64,000 nucleotides of DNA from Amorphophallus konjac (GCA_022559845.1 CM040117.1:151036732-151100731); one strand, 5' to 3'; shown: positions 45,080-56,369, counted from the stretch's first letter. Translations and numbers: made by a program. Notes: generated by a model not told the origin, from the sequence alone.

Positions 45080-46720
45080 AAAACTTGATCAATCACTGTA
45101 AAAGTGTACGGACCTTGGTCTGCATATGTACAGACCTTATATAGACCTATACCTACGCAAGCAAAAGCCTGCACAGACCTTATCATGCATTGTACAGACC
45201 TTGGTATGCATCTAGTAAACATGCACGGACTTGAACTGCATATGCACAGACTTTATGTAGACATACACCTACGCTAAGCAAAAGATGCACCGACTCGTAC
45301 AGTATCTTGCACCGACTTTGACCCTTGCCAACTAAAACACGCACGGACGTAAATGGTGGATTGTACAAACTTCGTCCTGCAACACGCACTGACCTTAGCG
45401 TATGCACGGACGTGAACAGTGAATTGCACAGACTTTGTCATGCAACATGCACTGACTTTAGAATGGGAGGGAAAACTTTCACAGACTTCGTCGTGCAACA
45501 TGCACTGACCCTAAAATAGGCAGGGAAAACTTGCACATACTTCATCCTGCAACACGCACGGACATGAATAGTGAATTGTACAGACTTTGTCCTGCAACAC
45601 GCACTGACCTTGTAGCGTATGCACGGACCTTAGTATGCACAAGAAAAATCTGCACGGATGTTCTCTGCGCGTGAATAGTAACATGCACGGACTTTTTATA
45701 GGTATGAGTAGTAACATGCACAGACTTTTTATAGGCATGCATAGTAACATACACTGACTTTCTATAGGCATGAATTGTAACATGTATAGACTTTCTATAG
45801 GCATGAATAGTAACATATACATACTTTCTATATGCATGAATAGTGAATTGTACAGACTTTCTATAAGCATGAACATTGAATTGTACAGACTTTCTATAGG
45901 CATGAACATTGAATTGTACAGACTTTCTATAGGCATGAACAGTGAATTGTACAGACTTTTTATTGGCATGAATAGTGAATTGTACAGACTTTCTAAAGGC
46001 ATGAATAGAAACATGCACAGACTTTATTCTACAACACGCACGGACGTGAACAGTGAATTGTACAGACTTTCTATAGGCACGAACATTGAATTGTACAGAC
46101 TTTCTAAAGGCATGAATAGAAACATGCACAGACTTCATCCTACAACACGCATGGACGTGAACAGTGAATTGTACCGACTTTCTATAGACATGAACATTGA
46201 ATTGTACAGACTTTCTATAGGCATGAACAGTGAATTGTACATACTTTCTATAGGAATGAATAGTGAATTATACAGACTTTCTATAGGGATGAATAGAAAC
46301 ATGCACAGACTTCATCCTACAACACGCACGGACGTGAACATTGAATTGTACAAACTTTCTATGAATTGTACAGACTTTCTATAGGCATGAATAGTGAATT
46401 GTACAGACTTTCTATAGGCATGAACATTGAATTATACAGATTTTCTATAGGCATGGACATTGAATTGTACAGACTTTCTATAGGCATGAACAGTGAATTG
46501 TATAGACTTTCTATAGGCATAAATAGAAACATGCACAAACTTCATCCTATAACACGCACGGGCGTGAATAGTGAATTGTATAGACTTTCTATGAATTGTA
46601 CAGACTTTCTATAGGCATGAATAGTGAATTGTACAGACTTTCTATAGGTACGAATAGTAACATGCATAGACTTCTATATGCATGAATAGTGATATGCATC
46701 AACCTCGTTTTGAATAAGAA
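45080..46720 (-). repeat. GTCTGTGCA-related array and 33-bp minisatellite in LTR G
   Basis: From about 45080 to 45690 the minus strand carries spaced GTCTGTGCA, AAGGTCCGTG and AAGGTCAGTGC motifs. From about 45690 to 46690 this becomes a regular 33-bp repeat, with TACAGACTTTCTATAGGCAT recurring for example at 45851 and 45884. Because 33 is a multiple of three, long repetitive ORFs open on both strands (45770-46384, 45542-46138). They are not genes. The motif matches the array in copia element B. Confidence 0.85.
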
Positions 46721-47808
46721 AAAACGCTGCCCGACCTTGATCGGTTGACACCTTTAACCAGTAGCGTTTACTTTGACCAACAGTAGTGTTGACTTTCTAT
46801 ACATGACTTTTTACCCTCTTCTTAAGGTTAAGTCATCATATCATCATTTACATGCATTTGCCCTTGAAATCTGTTCCTGAAAAATCCACCTTACATTCCT
46901 ACCATGTGTAAACTCTTGGAATTCTATATTGGCTATATAAATGAGAGTGGATGTCAAAAGTATACATGAAATGCTGTGTGTATAGGGCCCGGTCTGGTCC
47001 TGGGAGTAGCACCCGAAGGTACTTGTGCCCATGGGAGTTTATTGACCACGGTGTTTGGCATTGCACCGAAGTACTTGCTTGACTTTAGACATTCCCACTT
47101 CCTCTCTTGTGACATGCTTGACTTGCTTGATATGAATGGTTTAGCCCGAAAAAGGGAAATTACTTGCTTGAATGTATTGAATGAAATAGCCAATTCCATT
47201 GTATTACTTGATATTACTTGAGCTTGAAATACTTACTTGAATACTCGAATGTTAAATTCTTGAATACTTGCTTGAATATGGTATCCTTGGGAAGTACTTG
47301 TCTAATTACTCACAAATTACTTGCAATTTTCTTATTGATACATCTCATTGAAATTCTTGTGATATTCCTTTATTACAATTCTTGATATTCTTGCTTGATC
47401 CGACATGCATCATTATACCGCATGAACTTGTAATCGACTTAAAGATTGTTAGAGCTTGAGATGTAATTCCTACTGAGCTTTATGCTCATTCAGTGTTAAT
47501 TAATATTTTTCAAGTTGTCTCGAGGATAGCTAGCAGGCATGGGCAAGAGTGTTGGAGTGTACCAAGATGTTATAGTGGACCCAGTTTCCTAGTTTAGAAT
47601 TGAGAGTTATCTTATTATAAGAGTATTCTTGTAATTTGCTAGAGAGTTTTAGTGTTGTCCTTGAAATTTTGGAAGAGTTGTAAAAATTAAAATTTTATAG
47701 TGGAGATTTTTATATCAAGTGATGTAATTAGAATTTCTAGTCTTGATTGAGTGAGGGGTTTTCTCCCCTGTCGTGCTTCGATATTCCGCGTCGGGACGTG
47801 ACAAGCCA

Positions 47809-48530
47809 CAACGGTGCCCCCAGCACTTGATTGCCAATCTCAACTGCGCTGAACCATCAAGGTCTCCTGGCGCCCAGCTCCCTCAGCTACTCCAGTCATA
47901 ACAGTGCCCCCGACACCCGACTGCCCAGCCACTCTAGTCTCTACGGTGCCCTGCGGCACCTGACCGCCCAGCTACTCCAGTCACTATGGTGCCTACGGCA
48001 CCCGAATGTCCAGCTAATCCAGCTACAACGGTGCCGAAGGCACCCGACTACCCAGTCCCTGCGACGCCTAGCTACTTCAGTCCCAGCGGCACTCAGGCTC
48101 TCCGGTCTCAGTGGTGTTTATGGCACCTGATCATTCTAAGTGATGATGTCCAAGGCACCCAACTCTCCCAATTTCAACGGTGCCTGGCCGCCCCAATCCC
48201 AGTGGTGCTTAGGACACCCAAGTGCTCCAGTCATTACCATGGCAATGGCACCCAACTACTCCAGTCAAAGTGATGCCTACAGCCTCATTTGCTCCAGTCA
48301 CAACGGTGCCCACGACACTCGACAATTTCGAGCTTAACGGCTTTTTGTCGCTCCAGTAAGGGTGATACTCACATCGTCCGACCGCTCCAGTCTCAACAGC
48401 GCTCAGCCGCCCTTGTCTCAACAGTGCCCGACGGCTCAAGTCACAAGTGGTGCCCGTGCCATTCGATCACCTCGGTCTTAGCGATGCCCAACTGTTCTAG
48501 CACAACGGCACCCACGGCACCCTAACTTTC
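47809..48530 (+). repeat. Continuation of the GGTGCC/GGCACC hairpin array
   Basis: More copies of the hairpin are seen, with loops such as GAA and TAC, in less regular order than at 42225-43088. It fades out near 48530. Confidence 0.8.
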
Positions 48531-49551
48531 CCGATCTTGACACCGTCTCACATCGGGAATACATTGTGACACCCCTCAGGCGGCATCCTGGCGAGTCACA
48601 AGTCCTTTGACAGACACTATGTACCAATGCGGAAATACCCGCACAATAACGCAATAACCCGGGGACCGCCACAAACAATGGAATTATCCCGTGGCTTGCA
48701 CACATTTGTAATCAGGCTTGCACGTCCCGTATAAATGCCTCTCATGGCATATGGTGATGTAATCCAGTTCGGTAATTGATCCCCATCCTTGCCAGCTGTC
48801 AATCTCGAGGCTGTCCAACAAACCGCCACCTGTCTCTCAGCTCAATCCTAACTCCTCTAGCAGGATGGACCCTACATCTAAGCCAGGACCTGCCTACTCC
48901 CTACCAAGTCAGTATCCGCTGCTCCTCTGTCCGAGCCACTACCTCGTTCCCATAAATCCAGAGTGCATACCATTTCTAGTGTCCATACTGGAACCAGTCT
49001 CTCTGCCCCCAGTTATCCAAGTTGTGTTGTTGTTGCCCTGTCTCTGTTGCATGGACTAAGCCCACCCGACGTCGCGGCTCCTAGGGTCCTTGATTCTTAT
49101 CTTCAATAGTACAAACAAAGGTGTTCGATCTCCACCCGATGTTAAATAAACATCGATTGCTTACGATCGATGGGGAAGACGTCCAATACACGAGGTCCCA
49201 CAATCGCCTACACTCGTACCAGCGGAACCTCTTTATCTCCACGTGGCACACAACATTCCGTGCCCACGTGCCTTGGTGGCACATCCCCAGTCAAACACTT
49301 GGTTCTGTAGGTGATCGTCGAGAAATTGACTGGCACGCCCGCATTCCATCCAGCTATCCCTATCCCAAATTTCCCAAAATGATTCGACATATGCCACTCT
49401 TTCCTATGCATTCCTATCATTCTTTTCACCTTCTTATCAATACCCCCGGAATACCCGCGTGCCAAGTCGACCTATCTCAGCCTTCCATAAAAGGCGAGTG
49501 TGCATCACCACCATGAGGGAAAAATAGAAGGGACTCCCCGCGAGCGAAACA
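48531..49551 (+). other. Possible LTR end in region H
   Basis: No gene is recognised. TGTGACACCCC at 48565 is a possible LTR start, TATAAATG at 48730-48737 and CATAAAAGG near 49486 are TATA-like, and GCGAAACA at 49544-49551 is a possible LTR end just before a primer-site-like sequence. No second copy of this LTR is in the window, so the boundaries are not tested. Confidence 0.35.
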
Positions 49552-49554
49552 AAT

Positions 49555-49572
49555 TGGCATGTCCGGTGGGAC
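49555..49572 (+). promoter_or_regulatory. Candidate primer-binding site
   Basis: TGGCATGTCCGGTGGGAC follows ACA plus AAT, the usual LTR-end spacing. The TGGC start and GTGGGAC resemble primer sites of several plant Ty3 elements. The matching tRNA is not established. Confidence 0.35.
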
Positions 49573-50090
49573 GTCTCCTACCTTTCTTCTTTCTGCCGAA
49601 GGAGAGTCACACCTGCCAAGGATACGCTGCAATGCCCTCGCCTTTTCTTATTGGAGAGGAAGAGGAGGGCCCTCATCCAGGCTGCAACATGCTACCGGCC
49701 AGCGTCGAGCAACCAACCTACAAGCAGCAACAGCAGCAACCAACCAGTGGTGATCGTGACTTATGGTCCATTCATCATCGCCATCCACACCGGGCACATA
49801 CAGCTGGTGACACCAATCATATTCGGCAACTCTGCCTCAGCCTATGGCTCGCCCAGATCCTCGGGTGACATTGTCGTGGCCGACGAGTAGCCCAGTCCAC
49901 CGACTGCCCATAGAGGCATCTGGCCCCTATGCATCTCTAGGAACAAAGACCCATGCGGTCATCGATCCCTGGGTCCCCAGCTCCATGAGCACTCGACATG
50001 GCTCTCGAACCTCCAGTTTCCATTACAACGTCACTCTTGACTCATTCAAGCAGTAAGCATTGGGTCCCTAGCCATGCTGATTCCCAATAC
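49573..50090 (+). other. Leader-like non-coding stretch of region H
   Basis: Short frames (for example 49559-49753) show no Gag motif. A CAGCAACAGCAGCAACC run lies near 49724. I see no supported gene. Confidence 0.4.
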
Positions 50091-51010
50091 GGATATCGGG
50101 ATCTAGGTTTTCGGCACCTCAACACCTGATACGGGTACTAAACCCCGGGTCTCTGCCATGCCGGCTTCAGCGCAAGCTTCCAGCCTATGATACCTGGTGC
50201 AACACCAACAACGGCCTATGGGGGCATCGTGCCCAAGGATTCGGCCACATCAACCCCTAACACGGGCACCAAGCCCCAGGACATGGCCGCCTCAACAACT
50301 AAGATGGGCTTTTAGCCCAGGCTCTCAGTTCCAGCAACACCCTATATGGGCATCTAGCCCCGGGGACTAACTCCAGCGACATCCATGATGGGCTCCCAGC
50401 CCTGGGTTCCAGGTTCATCAACACCCAAGATGGGCTTCCAGCCCTGGGTCCCAGCTACATCAACACCCAAGATGGGCACTCCTCCTTGGGTCCCAGTATT
50501 CCAGCATCACTAGCACCCAAGATGGGTGTTTAGCCCCGGGTTCCAACTCCAGCAACACCCAAAACGGGCGTCCAACCCCGAGTTCTAGCTACATCAACAC
50601 TCAGGATGGGCTGCCCACCCTGGGATCCAGCTCCATCAACACCCAAGATAGGCATCTAGCCCCGGGTTCCAACTACATCAAGACCCAGGACGGGATCCCA
50701 GCCCCAGGTTCCAGCATCATCAACACCGAAGGTGGGCATCCCACCCTGGGTCCCAGCTTTATCAACACCCAAGACAGGCATTCGGCCTCGGGTCCCAATT
50801 TTATCAGCACCTGAGACGGGCTTCCAGCCCCGGGTTCCAATTTCATCAATACCCAAGACCGACGTCCAGTCTTGGGTCCCAGCATCATCAGCACTAGAGA
50901 CGGGCTTCTAGCCCTGGGTCCCAGCTTTGTCAGCACTCAATATGAGTTTCCAGCCCCGGATCCCACCCTCATCAGCTCCCAATACAGGCTTTCAGCCACG
51001 AGTTCTGGTA
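50091..51010 (+). repeat. About 42-bp minisatellite with GGGCT-AGCCC hairpin
   Basis: Repeating ATCAACACCCAAGATGGGC followed by TTCCAGCCCTGGGTYCCAGC, with GATGGGC-type starts at 50429, 50471, 50521, 50562 and 50604 (about 42 bp apart, one longer). Many units contain GGGCT, a 3-nt spacer and AGCCC. Early units (50091-50400) are more diverged. Confidence 0.8.
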
Positions 51011-52070
51011 ACAACTCCAAAGGCCTAAGTGAATGTCAAGCTCCAGGTCGCTACTTTGTCGGCCCCAGCTCAGGCACCAAACTCCCGAGTTCCGGTTACA
51101 CCGACACTCACCAGAGGCGCCATGCTCCAGACAGCCCCGGACCGGGTTCGTTCGGCCCACCATAGTGGTGCCGAGTCAACCTCGGACCCGCAAAAAAAGG
51201 GGGGGGGGGTGCCATAGTGGCTGCAAAACTGGGTGACCCACCGCCGCCTCCCCTGCCTCCAAAAGACAAGGAGAGACTTAAAGAAGCTGATGCATCAGTA
51301 GCACACTGGGGGCAACCACCCCGATCCAATATCCAGCCTTCCATGCCCAAGCAAGGGGGGCAACTCCAAGGGGGAGTGTCAGTCCTCCCTCAAATGAATA
51401 TGGGTCGTTAGAAAAGAGGCCCATCCCATTTGGAGGTCATGAGTCAAGAGATCCTTCCACTCACCAGAATGGCACCAAGCTCAAAATCCAGCAGAGCAGA
51501 TGCTGGCTTAAAATACTGCTACTCAGTGAAGCACCCGTCAAGGTAGATTTTAGTCAGTGGCAGACTAGGGCCACCAGTTCACCCTCAGAAGCACCTCCTG
51601 AAGGGAAAGGGGTAATGCGAATCATCAAAAACACTGTAAAGGTGTTCGCATACAACCCCACCGACATCAACAAGTAACGCGGGAACCCACCTTGTCAACG
51701 TCAATCAACGATTCAGGGTGAATCCCGCCGACACCCACCCAGTAGATCCAAAAAAACTCCACCCGCGTCAGCCAATGACTCGGTGGAATCCCTGCCAATG
51801 CCAACTAGTGACAGTGACAAAGCTTCATCGGGTCCCCACCGGTGGCTACCAACAAACCCTGGCGGAAGGTCTATCCCTTCGGTATTTATCATGTCCCAAG
51901 GGGTTGCAACACCCAGGTGGACACTCAGTCCAAGCTCGGCTTCGGCCATCTGTTTATTAAAGTTGAGCCACCCAGACCCCAGTCAAAGTCCCAGCCATCT
52001 ACAGTAAAGACCAGCCAGTCTTCGGATTCACCCTAAAGCTCCGAGCTACTCGGTTGAGGGTCGATCCACA
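51011..52070 (+). other. Non-coding part of region H
   Basis: No gene is recognised. A G10 homopolymer lies near 51200-51209. A polypurine-like CCAAGGGGGAG immediately before TGTCAGTCC (51368-51387) looks like a polypurine tract and LTR start, but no matching LTR is seen in the window. Confidence 0.4.
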
Positions 52071-53060
52071 ATCGCTTCTATAACAGCAACAAGTCGTCGA
52101 TGGCGCAACCTACAGGCAACGTCCCCTAACAGCAACAAGCTAAGGACGATAGCCGCAAGGCTCGCTAGTACAAAAAATAAAAATAAAAAAAACCACAACA
52201 AAGGGGCTAAAAATAGAGATGCCTTGGCGGACTCAGCCACTCTCTCCATAAGGAGGTGGCTGGGGGCAAAAAGGCCGCAAACCCAGCTGAGGTGAAAACC
52301 CGTAGGGACGTCTCAGGCAAAATCGGGTAACCCCTCGATGTGAAAACCCATAAGGGCGCACCGAAAAAAGCAAAAGGGGGCCAACTCTGGCAAAAACCCG
52401 AAAGGGCGGTGGAGCTGGTAAAGAGAAAAATAAAATCCTCTCTTCCTCACTAAGAACAGTCAACCACCTCACCCTAAATCCTTGACCAGTCTACCCTAAA
52501 AGTGGGTCAGCATACCTTCCTCTGGCCATCACACCACGACAATCGACCAACACCCAGTCTTTAACCAATACACCATCACGGTCGGTCATCTCCCAGCATC
52601 CACATCAATACACCATCACGGTCAACCCACCTATTTCCCCTAGCCTTACACCATCCTAGCCAATCTCTATCCCCTCGACCAATACGCCTATATGGCCGTT
52701 CGGCCTTCACCCCGGCCATACACATCTATAGTTGGCCTGCACCTACCCTTGACCAAAACACCTCCATAGTCAATCAAACACCTGATCTCTTGCCAAAAGA
52801 CCACAATGGTTGGCCTACACATCACCCACTTCCTGACCAATACACCTTCTCGGTTGGTTAAATCCCTAACCTTTGGCCAATACACCTCTTCGGTCGGCCT
52901 ATGCTAATTTTTGGCCTATCGCCACCGTAACCCAGAACCTCAGCCTTTGCATCACCAAAGTCGACCCATTCAAGCTTCAGTACAAGCTCCAGCTGCAAGC
53001 TACACAGATCAGCCAGCCTGAAGGTCTACATGAAGCCCAGATTGCTCAGCAACTAGCCAA
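52071..53060 (+). repeat. 1-kb module, copy 1, with three conserved-loop hairpins
   Basis: The module has an AACAGCAACAAGCTAAGGACG-like head (shown here only in part), GGGGCTAAAAATAGAGAT, GGCTGGGGGCAAAAAGGC, three hairpins (52287-52316, 52335-52364, 52381-52418) with the loop core AAAACCC, and then an irregular array of CAATACACC...CGGTCGG units (52490-53060). Two of the three stems contain a mismatch. Confidence 0.85.
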
Positions 53061-54060
53061 GCCCCAGCAAGCAACTCCGGCATAAACACAGCGGATCAGC
53101 GACAATGATCCCACCAACGTCCTTTGATAGCAGTAAGCTAAGAACACTCAGCACCAGTCGCCGAACAACCAAGAGGCTCTCAGGTAAACAAATAAATAAT
53201 GGGGTTAAAAATAGAGATACCCCGGCGGACTCAGTCGTCCTCTTTCTCAAGTAAGTGGCTGGGGGCAAAAAGGCCAGCAACCCTGTTGAGGTGAAAACTC
53301 ACAAGAGCACCTCAGGCAAAATTGGGTAACCCCTCGATGCGAAAACCTGCAAGGGCACATCAGAAAAAGTAAACGGGGGCCAGCTCTGGTGAAAACCCGA
53401 AAGGGCGACAGAGCTGGTTTAAAGAACAAAAATAAAATTTCTCTCCTCCTCCCATCTAGGGCAACCAGTCACCCACCTTCCAGTAACCATATACCTTTCC
53501 AGGTGGCCCATACCAGCCCCCGATTAATGCCATGCTTCAGTTTATAAACCCTGCGCCTCCTTGTCGGCCATATACCATCTCATACGGCCTATGCCAGTTC
53601 CTGGGCCACTCCTCTCCTTGGTTGGTCTATACCAGTCCTTGACTAGTACACCTCTCTAGCTCATTGATCTTACACTCCCCAGTTAGCCGTACACCACCCC
53701 GGTTGGCTCACACCTCCTCCGGCCTCACACCACCAAGGTCTACTCGTATACACCAACAACTTAGGCACCATTCCAGCCATTCATTCCAACAAACCTCAGC
53801 CTACACACCACCTCGGTTGGCCTCTGAACCGCATCAACCTTGAATCCATTTATCATAAAGATCCATCAACCTAGAACTCCCAGTCATCAGCCCATCATTA
53901 TTAAACCACCATGAACCTAGTTATGACTCCAGCAATACGCCACAAAGGCGTACCAGATCCCAGTCAAGACTCCAACAAATATGCCACCAAGGCTCACCGA
54001 TTCTTAGATCACCAGTCAAACTCCAGGTTACTCAGTAACCAGTCAAAGCCATAGTCACGG
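53061..54060 (+). repeat. 1-kb module, copy 2, with three conserved-loop hairpins
   Basis: The layout is the same as copy 1. Hairpins lie at 53286-53315 (TGAGGTG with CACCTCA), 53335-53362 (GATG with CATC) and 53380-53417 (CCAGCTCT with AGAGCTGG, perfect). An irregular array of CACCTC..GGTTGGCC-like units follows. Confidence 0.85.
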
Positions 54061-54420
54061 CTACACTAACGACAAGCCATCAAGAGCACAAACTCCAGGT
54101 CACATCCCCTGACAGCAGCACGCTACGGACGGTGGCCATAAGGTTCCCAGGTCAAAAAAAGGGGGGGGGGTTAAAAATAAAGATACCCCAGTGGCCTCAG
54201 TCAACTCCCTCCACGGGACTACTGAGGGCAAAAATTGCCATCAACCCAGCTGAGGTGAAAACCCGCAAGGGCACCTCAGGCAAAATCGGGTAACCCCTCG
54301 GTGTGAAAACCCGTAAGAGCGCACCGGAAAAAGTAAAAGGGGGCCAGCTCTGGTGAAAACCCGCAAGGGCGGTAGAGCTGGTAAAGAGAATAAAAAAACC
54401 CTCTTCCTCTCTACTCCTTA
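54061..54420 (+). repeat. 1-kb module, copy 3 (hairpin part)
   Basis: Hairpins lie at 54250-54279 (CTGAGGTG with CACCTCAG, 8 bp perfect), 54299-54326 (CGGTGTG with CGCACCG, one G-U pair) and 54344-54381 (CCAGCTCT with AGAGCTGG, 8 bp perfect). The loops read AAAACCCGCAAGGG or AAAACCCGTAAGAG. Confidence 0.88.
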
Positions 54421-56369
54421 CTGATGAAAGCCGTCGACCGTGACATCCCGTCGATAGCGAGATCAACGTCACTCCACAACAATGGTGGCCACTGCACCCC
54501 CGAGGGTCGGTCATCGCCAATTCCAGTCCCAGTCTTCAGCTATACACCTCAACGGTCAGCCGACCAGTTCCAACCTTCCGGCTACTGCACATCAGTAGTT
54601 AGCCGGCCAGCTCCAGTTCCAGTCTCTAGCTCCAGCATTCGGCTACATACCTCAGCGGTCAGCCGACCAGTCCTAGTCTCCGGCTATAAAACCTCAGCGG
54701 TCAGCTGGCCAGCTCCAGTCCCAGTCTCTGGCTACAACACCTCAGCGGTTAACCGGCCAGCTCTAGTTCAAACTCCAATGCCAGTTCCTCGGCTACAACA
54801 CCCCTAGCATTCAACTGGACAGCTCCAATTCTAGTCTCCGGCTACAACACCTTAGCGGTCAGTCGGCCAATTCCAGCCCCAGTCTAGTCTTCGGCTACAA
54901 CACCTTAGCAGTCAGCTGGCCAGCTCCTGCTGCAGCCCTAGTCTCTAGCTACAACACCCTAGTGGTCAGTCGCCCAGCTCCAGCTTCAGCTCCAGTTCTA
55001 GTCCTCCAAGTACAGCATCGTAGCGGTCAGTCGCTAACAACATCTCGGTGACCAGTTGGCCAGCATCTGGTCTTTGGCTAACATACCCCAGGATCCATCG
55101 GCAACTCCAGCAACACCGGCCAACACACCCTTACGGGCTGGCCTCCAGCCTCCAGCAACTACAACAACACAGGCCTACACACCCTTATGGGTTGGCCTCC
55201 AGCTTCCAGTCCCCAGCAACACAGGCCAACACACCCTCACAGGTCGGCCTCTAGCCTCCAATGACACAGGCCAACACACCCTAATGGGTCGGCCTCTAGC
55301 CTCCAACGACATAGGCCCACACACCCTCATGGGTCGGCCCCCAGCCTCCAGCCTCCAGTCCCCAGCAATGTAGGGCAAAACACCCTCACGGGTCAGCCTC
55401 CAGCCTCCAGTTTCCAGTTCCTAGTCACACTGCCCAATGCACTCTCATGAGTCGGCCTCCAGCTTCCAGTTTCCAATCCTCTAAGTCAACACCACCTTGG
55501 GGGTTGTCCTCCAGCTTCCATTCTCCAGCCATTCAGGTCAACACGCCTCATTTAGGCAAGCCTCCAGCACCCAGCCTTCAATATCCAACTTCCAATATCT
55601 AATTCCCAATGCCCAGCTCCGATATCCAACTTCCAGTATCCAGTTTCTAGTACCTAGTCCCAGTACCCAAGCTCCAGCATCTAGTTCAAGTACCCCAGTT
55701 TCCAGTATCCAACTCCAGTACCCCGTTTCTAGCCTCCGGTTCCAACGTCCAAATTCCAGCATCTAGTTACCATATCCAACTGCCAGTATCCAGTTCCAGC
55801 CCTCAGTTCCCAACATCTAATTTTTGATTTCCTATCTCCAATTCAAGTTTCCAGCAATGGGCCAGCACACCTCATAGGGGTAGGCCCCCAATCCCAACTC
55901 CTAGTATTCAAAATCTTAGCTTCCCGTCCCAACATCTGATATCCAGTTTCCAGTCTCCAGTCTCAGTTTCTAGTCTCTAGCTCTAGTATCTAGTTCCCAA
56001 TAACAGCCCTCAGTCCTAGTACCCAGTAGCCAGATCCCAGTCTACAATCCTGGTATCTAGTCCCGATATCCAATTCCCAATTTCCAGTTTCCAGTCCCAG
56101 TATCTGGTCCCTCATCCTAACATACAGTTCCCAATCCTCAGTTCCAATATCCAGCAACATGCCAGTACGCCTCGTGCAGGTAGGCCTCCGGTCCCAACTT
56201 CTAGTATCCAGATCCCAGTCTCCAGTCCTAGTATCCAGTTTTCAGACTCCAAGTTTCTAGTCTCCAATTCCGATGCCCAGCCTCCAGTCTCAATATCCAG
56301 TATCCAAATCCCAGTCTGCATATCTAGTATCCAATTTCTAACCCCCAGCTCCCAATTTCCAGTCCCAGT
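54421..56369 (+). repeat. Successive minisatellites at the right of region H
   Basis: Three different arrays follow one another. About 54530-55040 has CAGCGGTCAGCCGRCCAG units with internal GGTC-AGCC-GACC symmetry, spaced 40-62 bp. About 55090-55500 has GGCCAACACACCCTCACGGG units of about 60 bp. About 55540-56369 has very short CCAGTATCCAGTTC-type units of 10-12 bp. The last array runs right up to the LTR of E2. ORFs here are artefacts of repeat length. Confidence 0.8.

Larger units (their letters stand above)
43089..47803 (+). mobile_element. G: solo LTR of a Ty3 chromovirus (4715 bp)
   Basis: It starts TGTAACACCCC and ends GTCGGGACGTGACA, flanked by a perfect AGCCA duplication, with no internal region. 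The last 800 bp or so resemble the element A LTR: GTACTTGTGCCCA, GGCATTGCACCGAAG and CTTCGATATTCCGCGTCGGG match the complement of 3355-4100. So this is one LTR left after recombination between two. It is unusually long because it holds a SINE and a 33-bp minisatellite. Confidence 0.88.

Noticed and set aside
45542..46384. Long repetitive ORFs on both strands (11-residue repeats)
   Set aside because: They exist because the 33-bp minisatellite unit is a multiple of three. Both strands are open at once and there is no start context or domain.
45690..46690. Regularly spaced repeats resembling a CRISPR array
   Set aside because: Units are contiguous, with no unique spacers, and the setting is a plant LTR. 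No Cas genes.
51368..51387. Polypurine tract and LTR start at CCAAGGGGGAG-TGTCAGTCC
   Set aside because: No second copy of a TGTCAGTCC-starting LTR occurs in the window, so it is kept only as a remark within the region.
54197..54520. Minus-strand ORFs with repeated FSHRGVTRFCLR-like peptide (also 52233-52472, 53247-53429)
   Set aside because: These are translations of the hairpin modules. The conservation is explained by the inverted-repeat DNA, and no start or domain is present.
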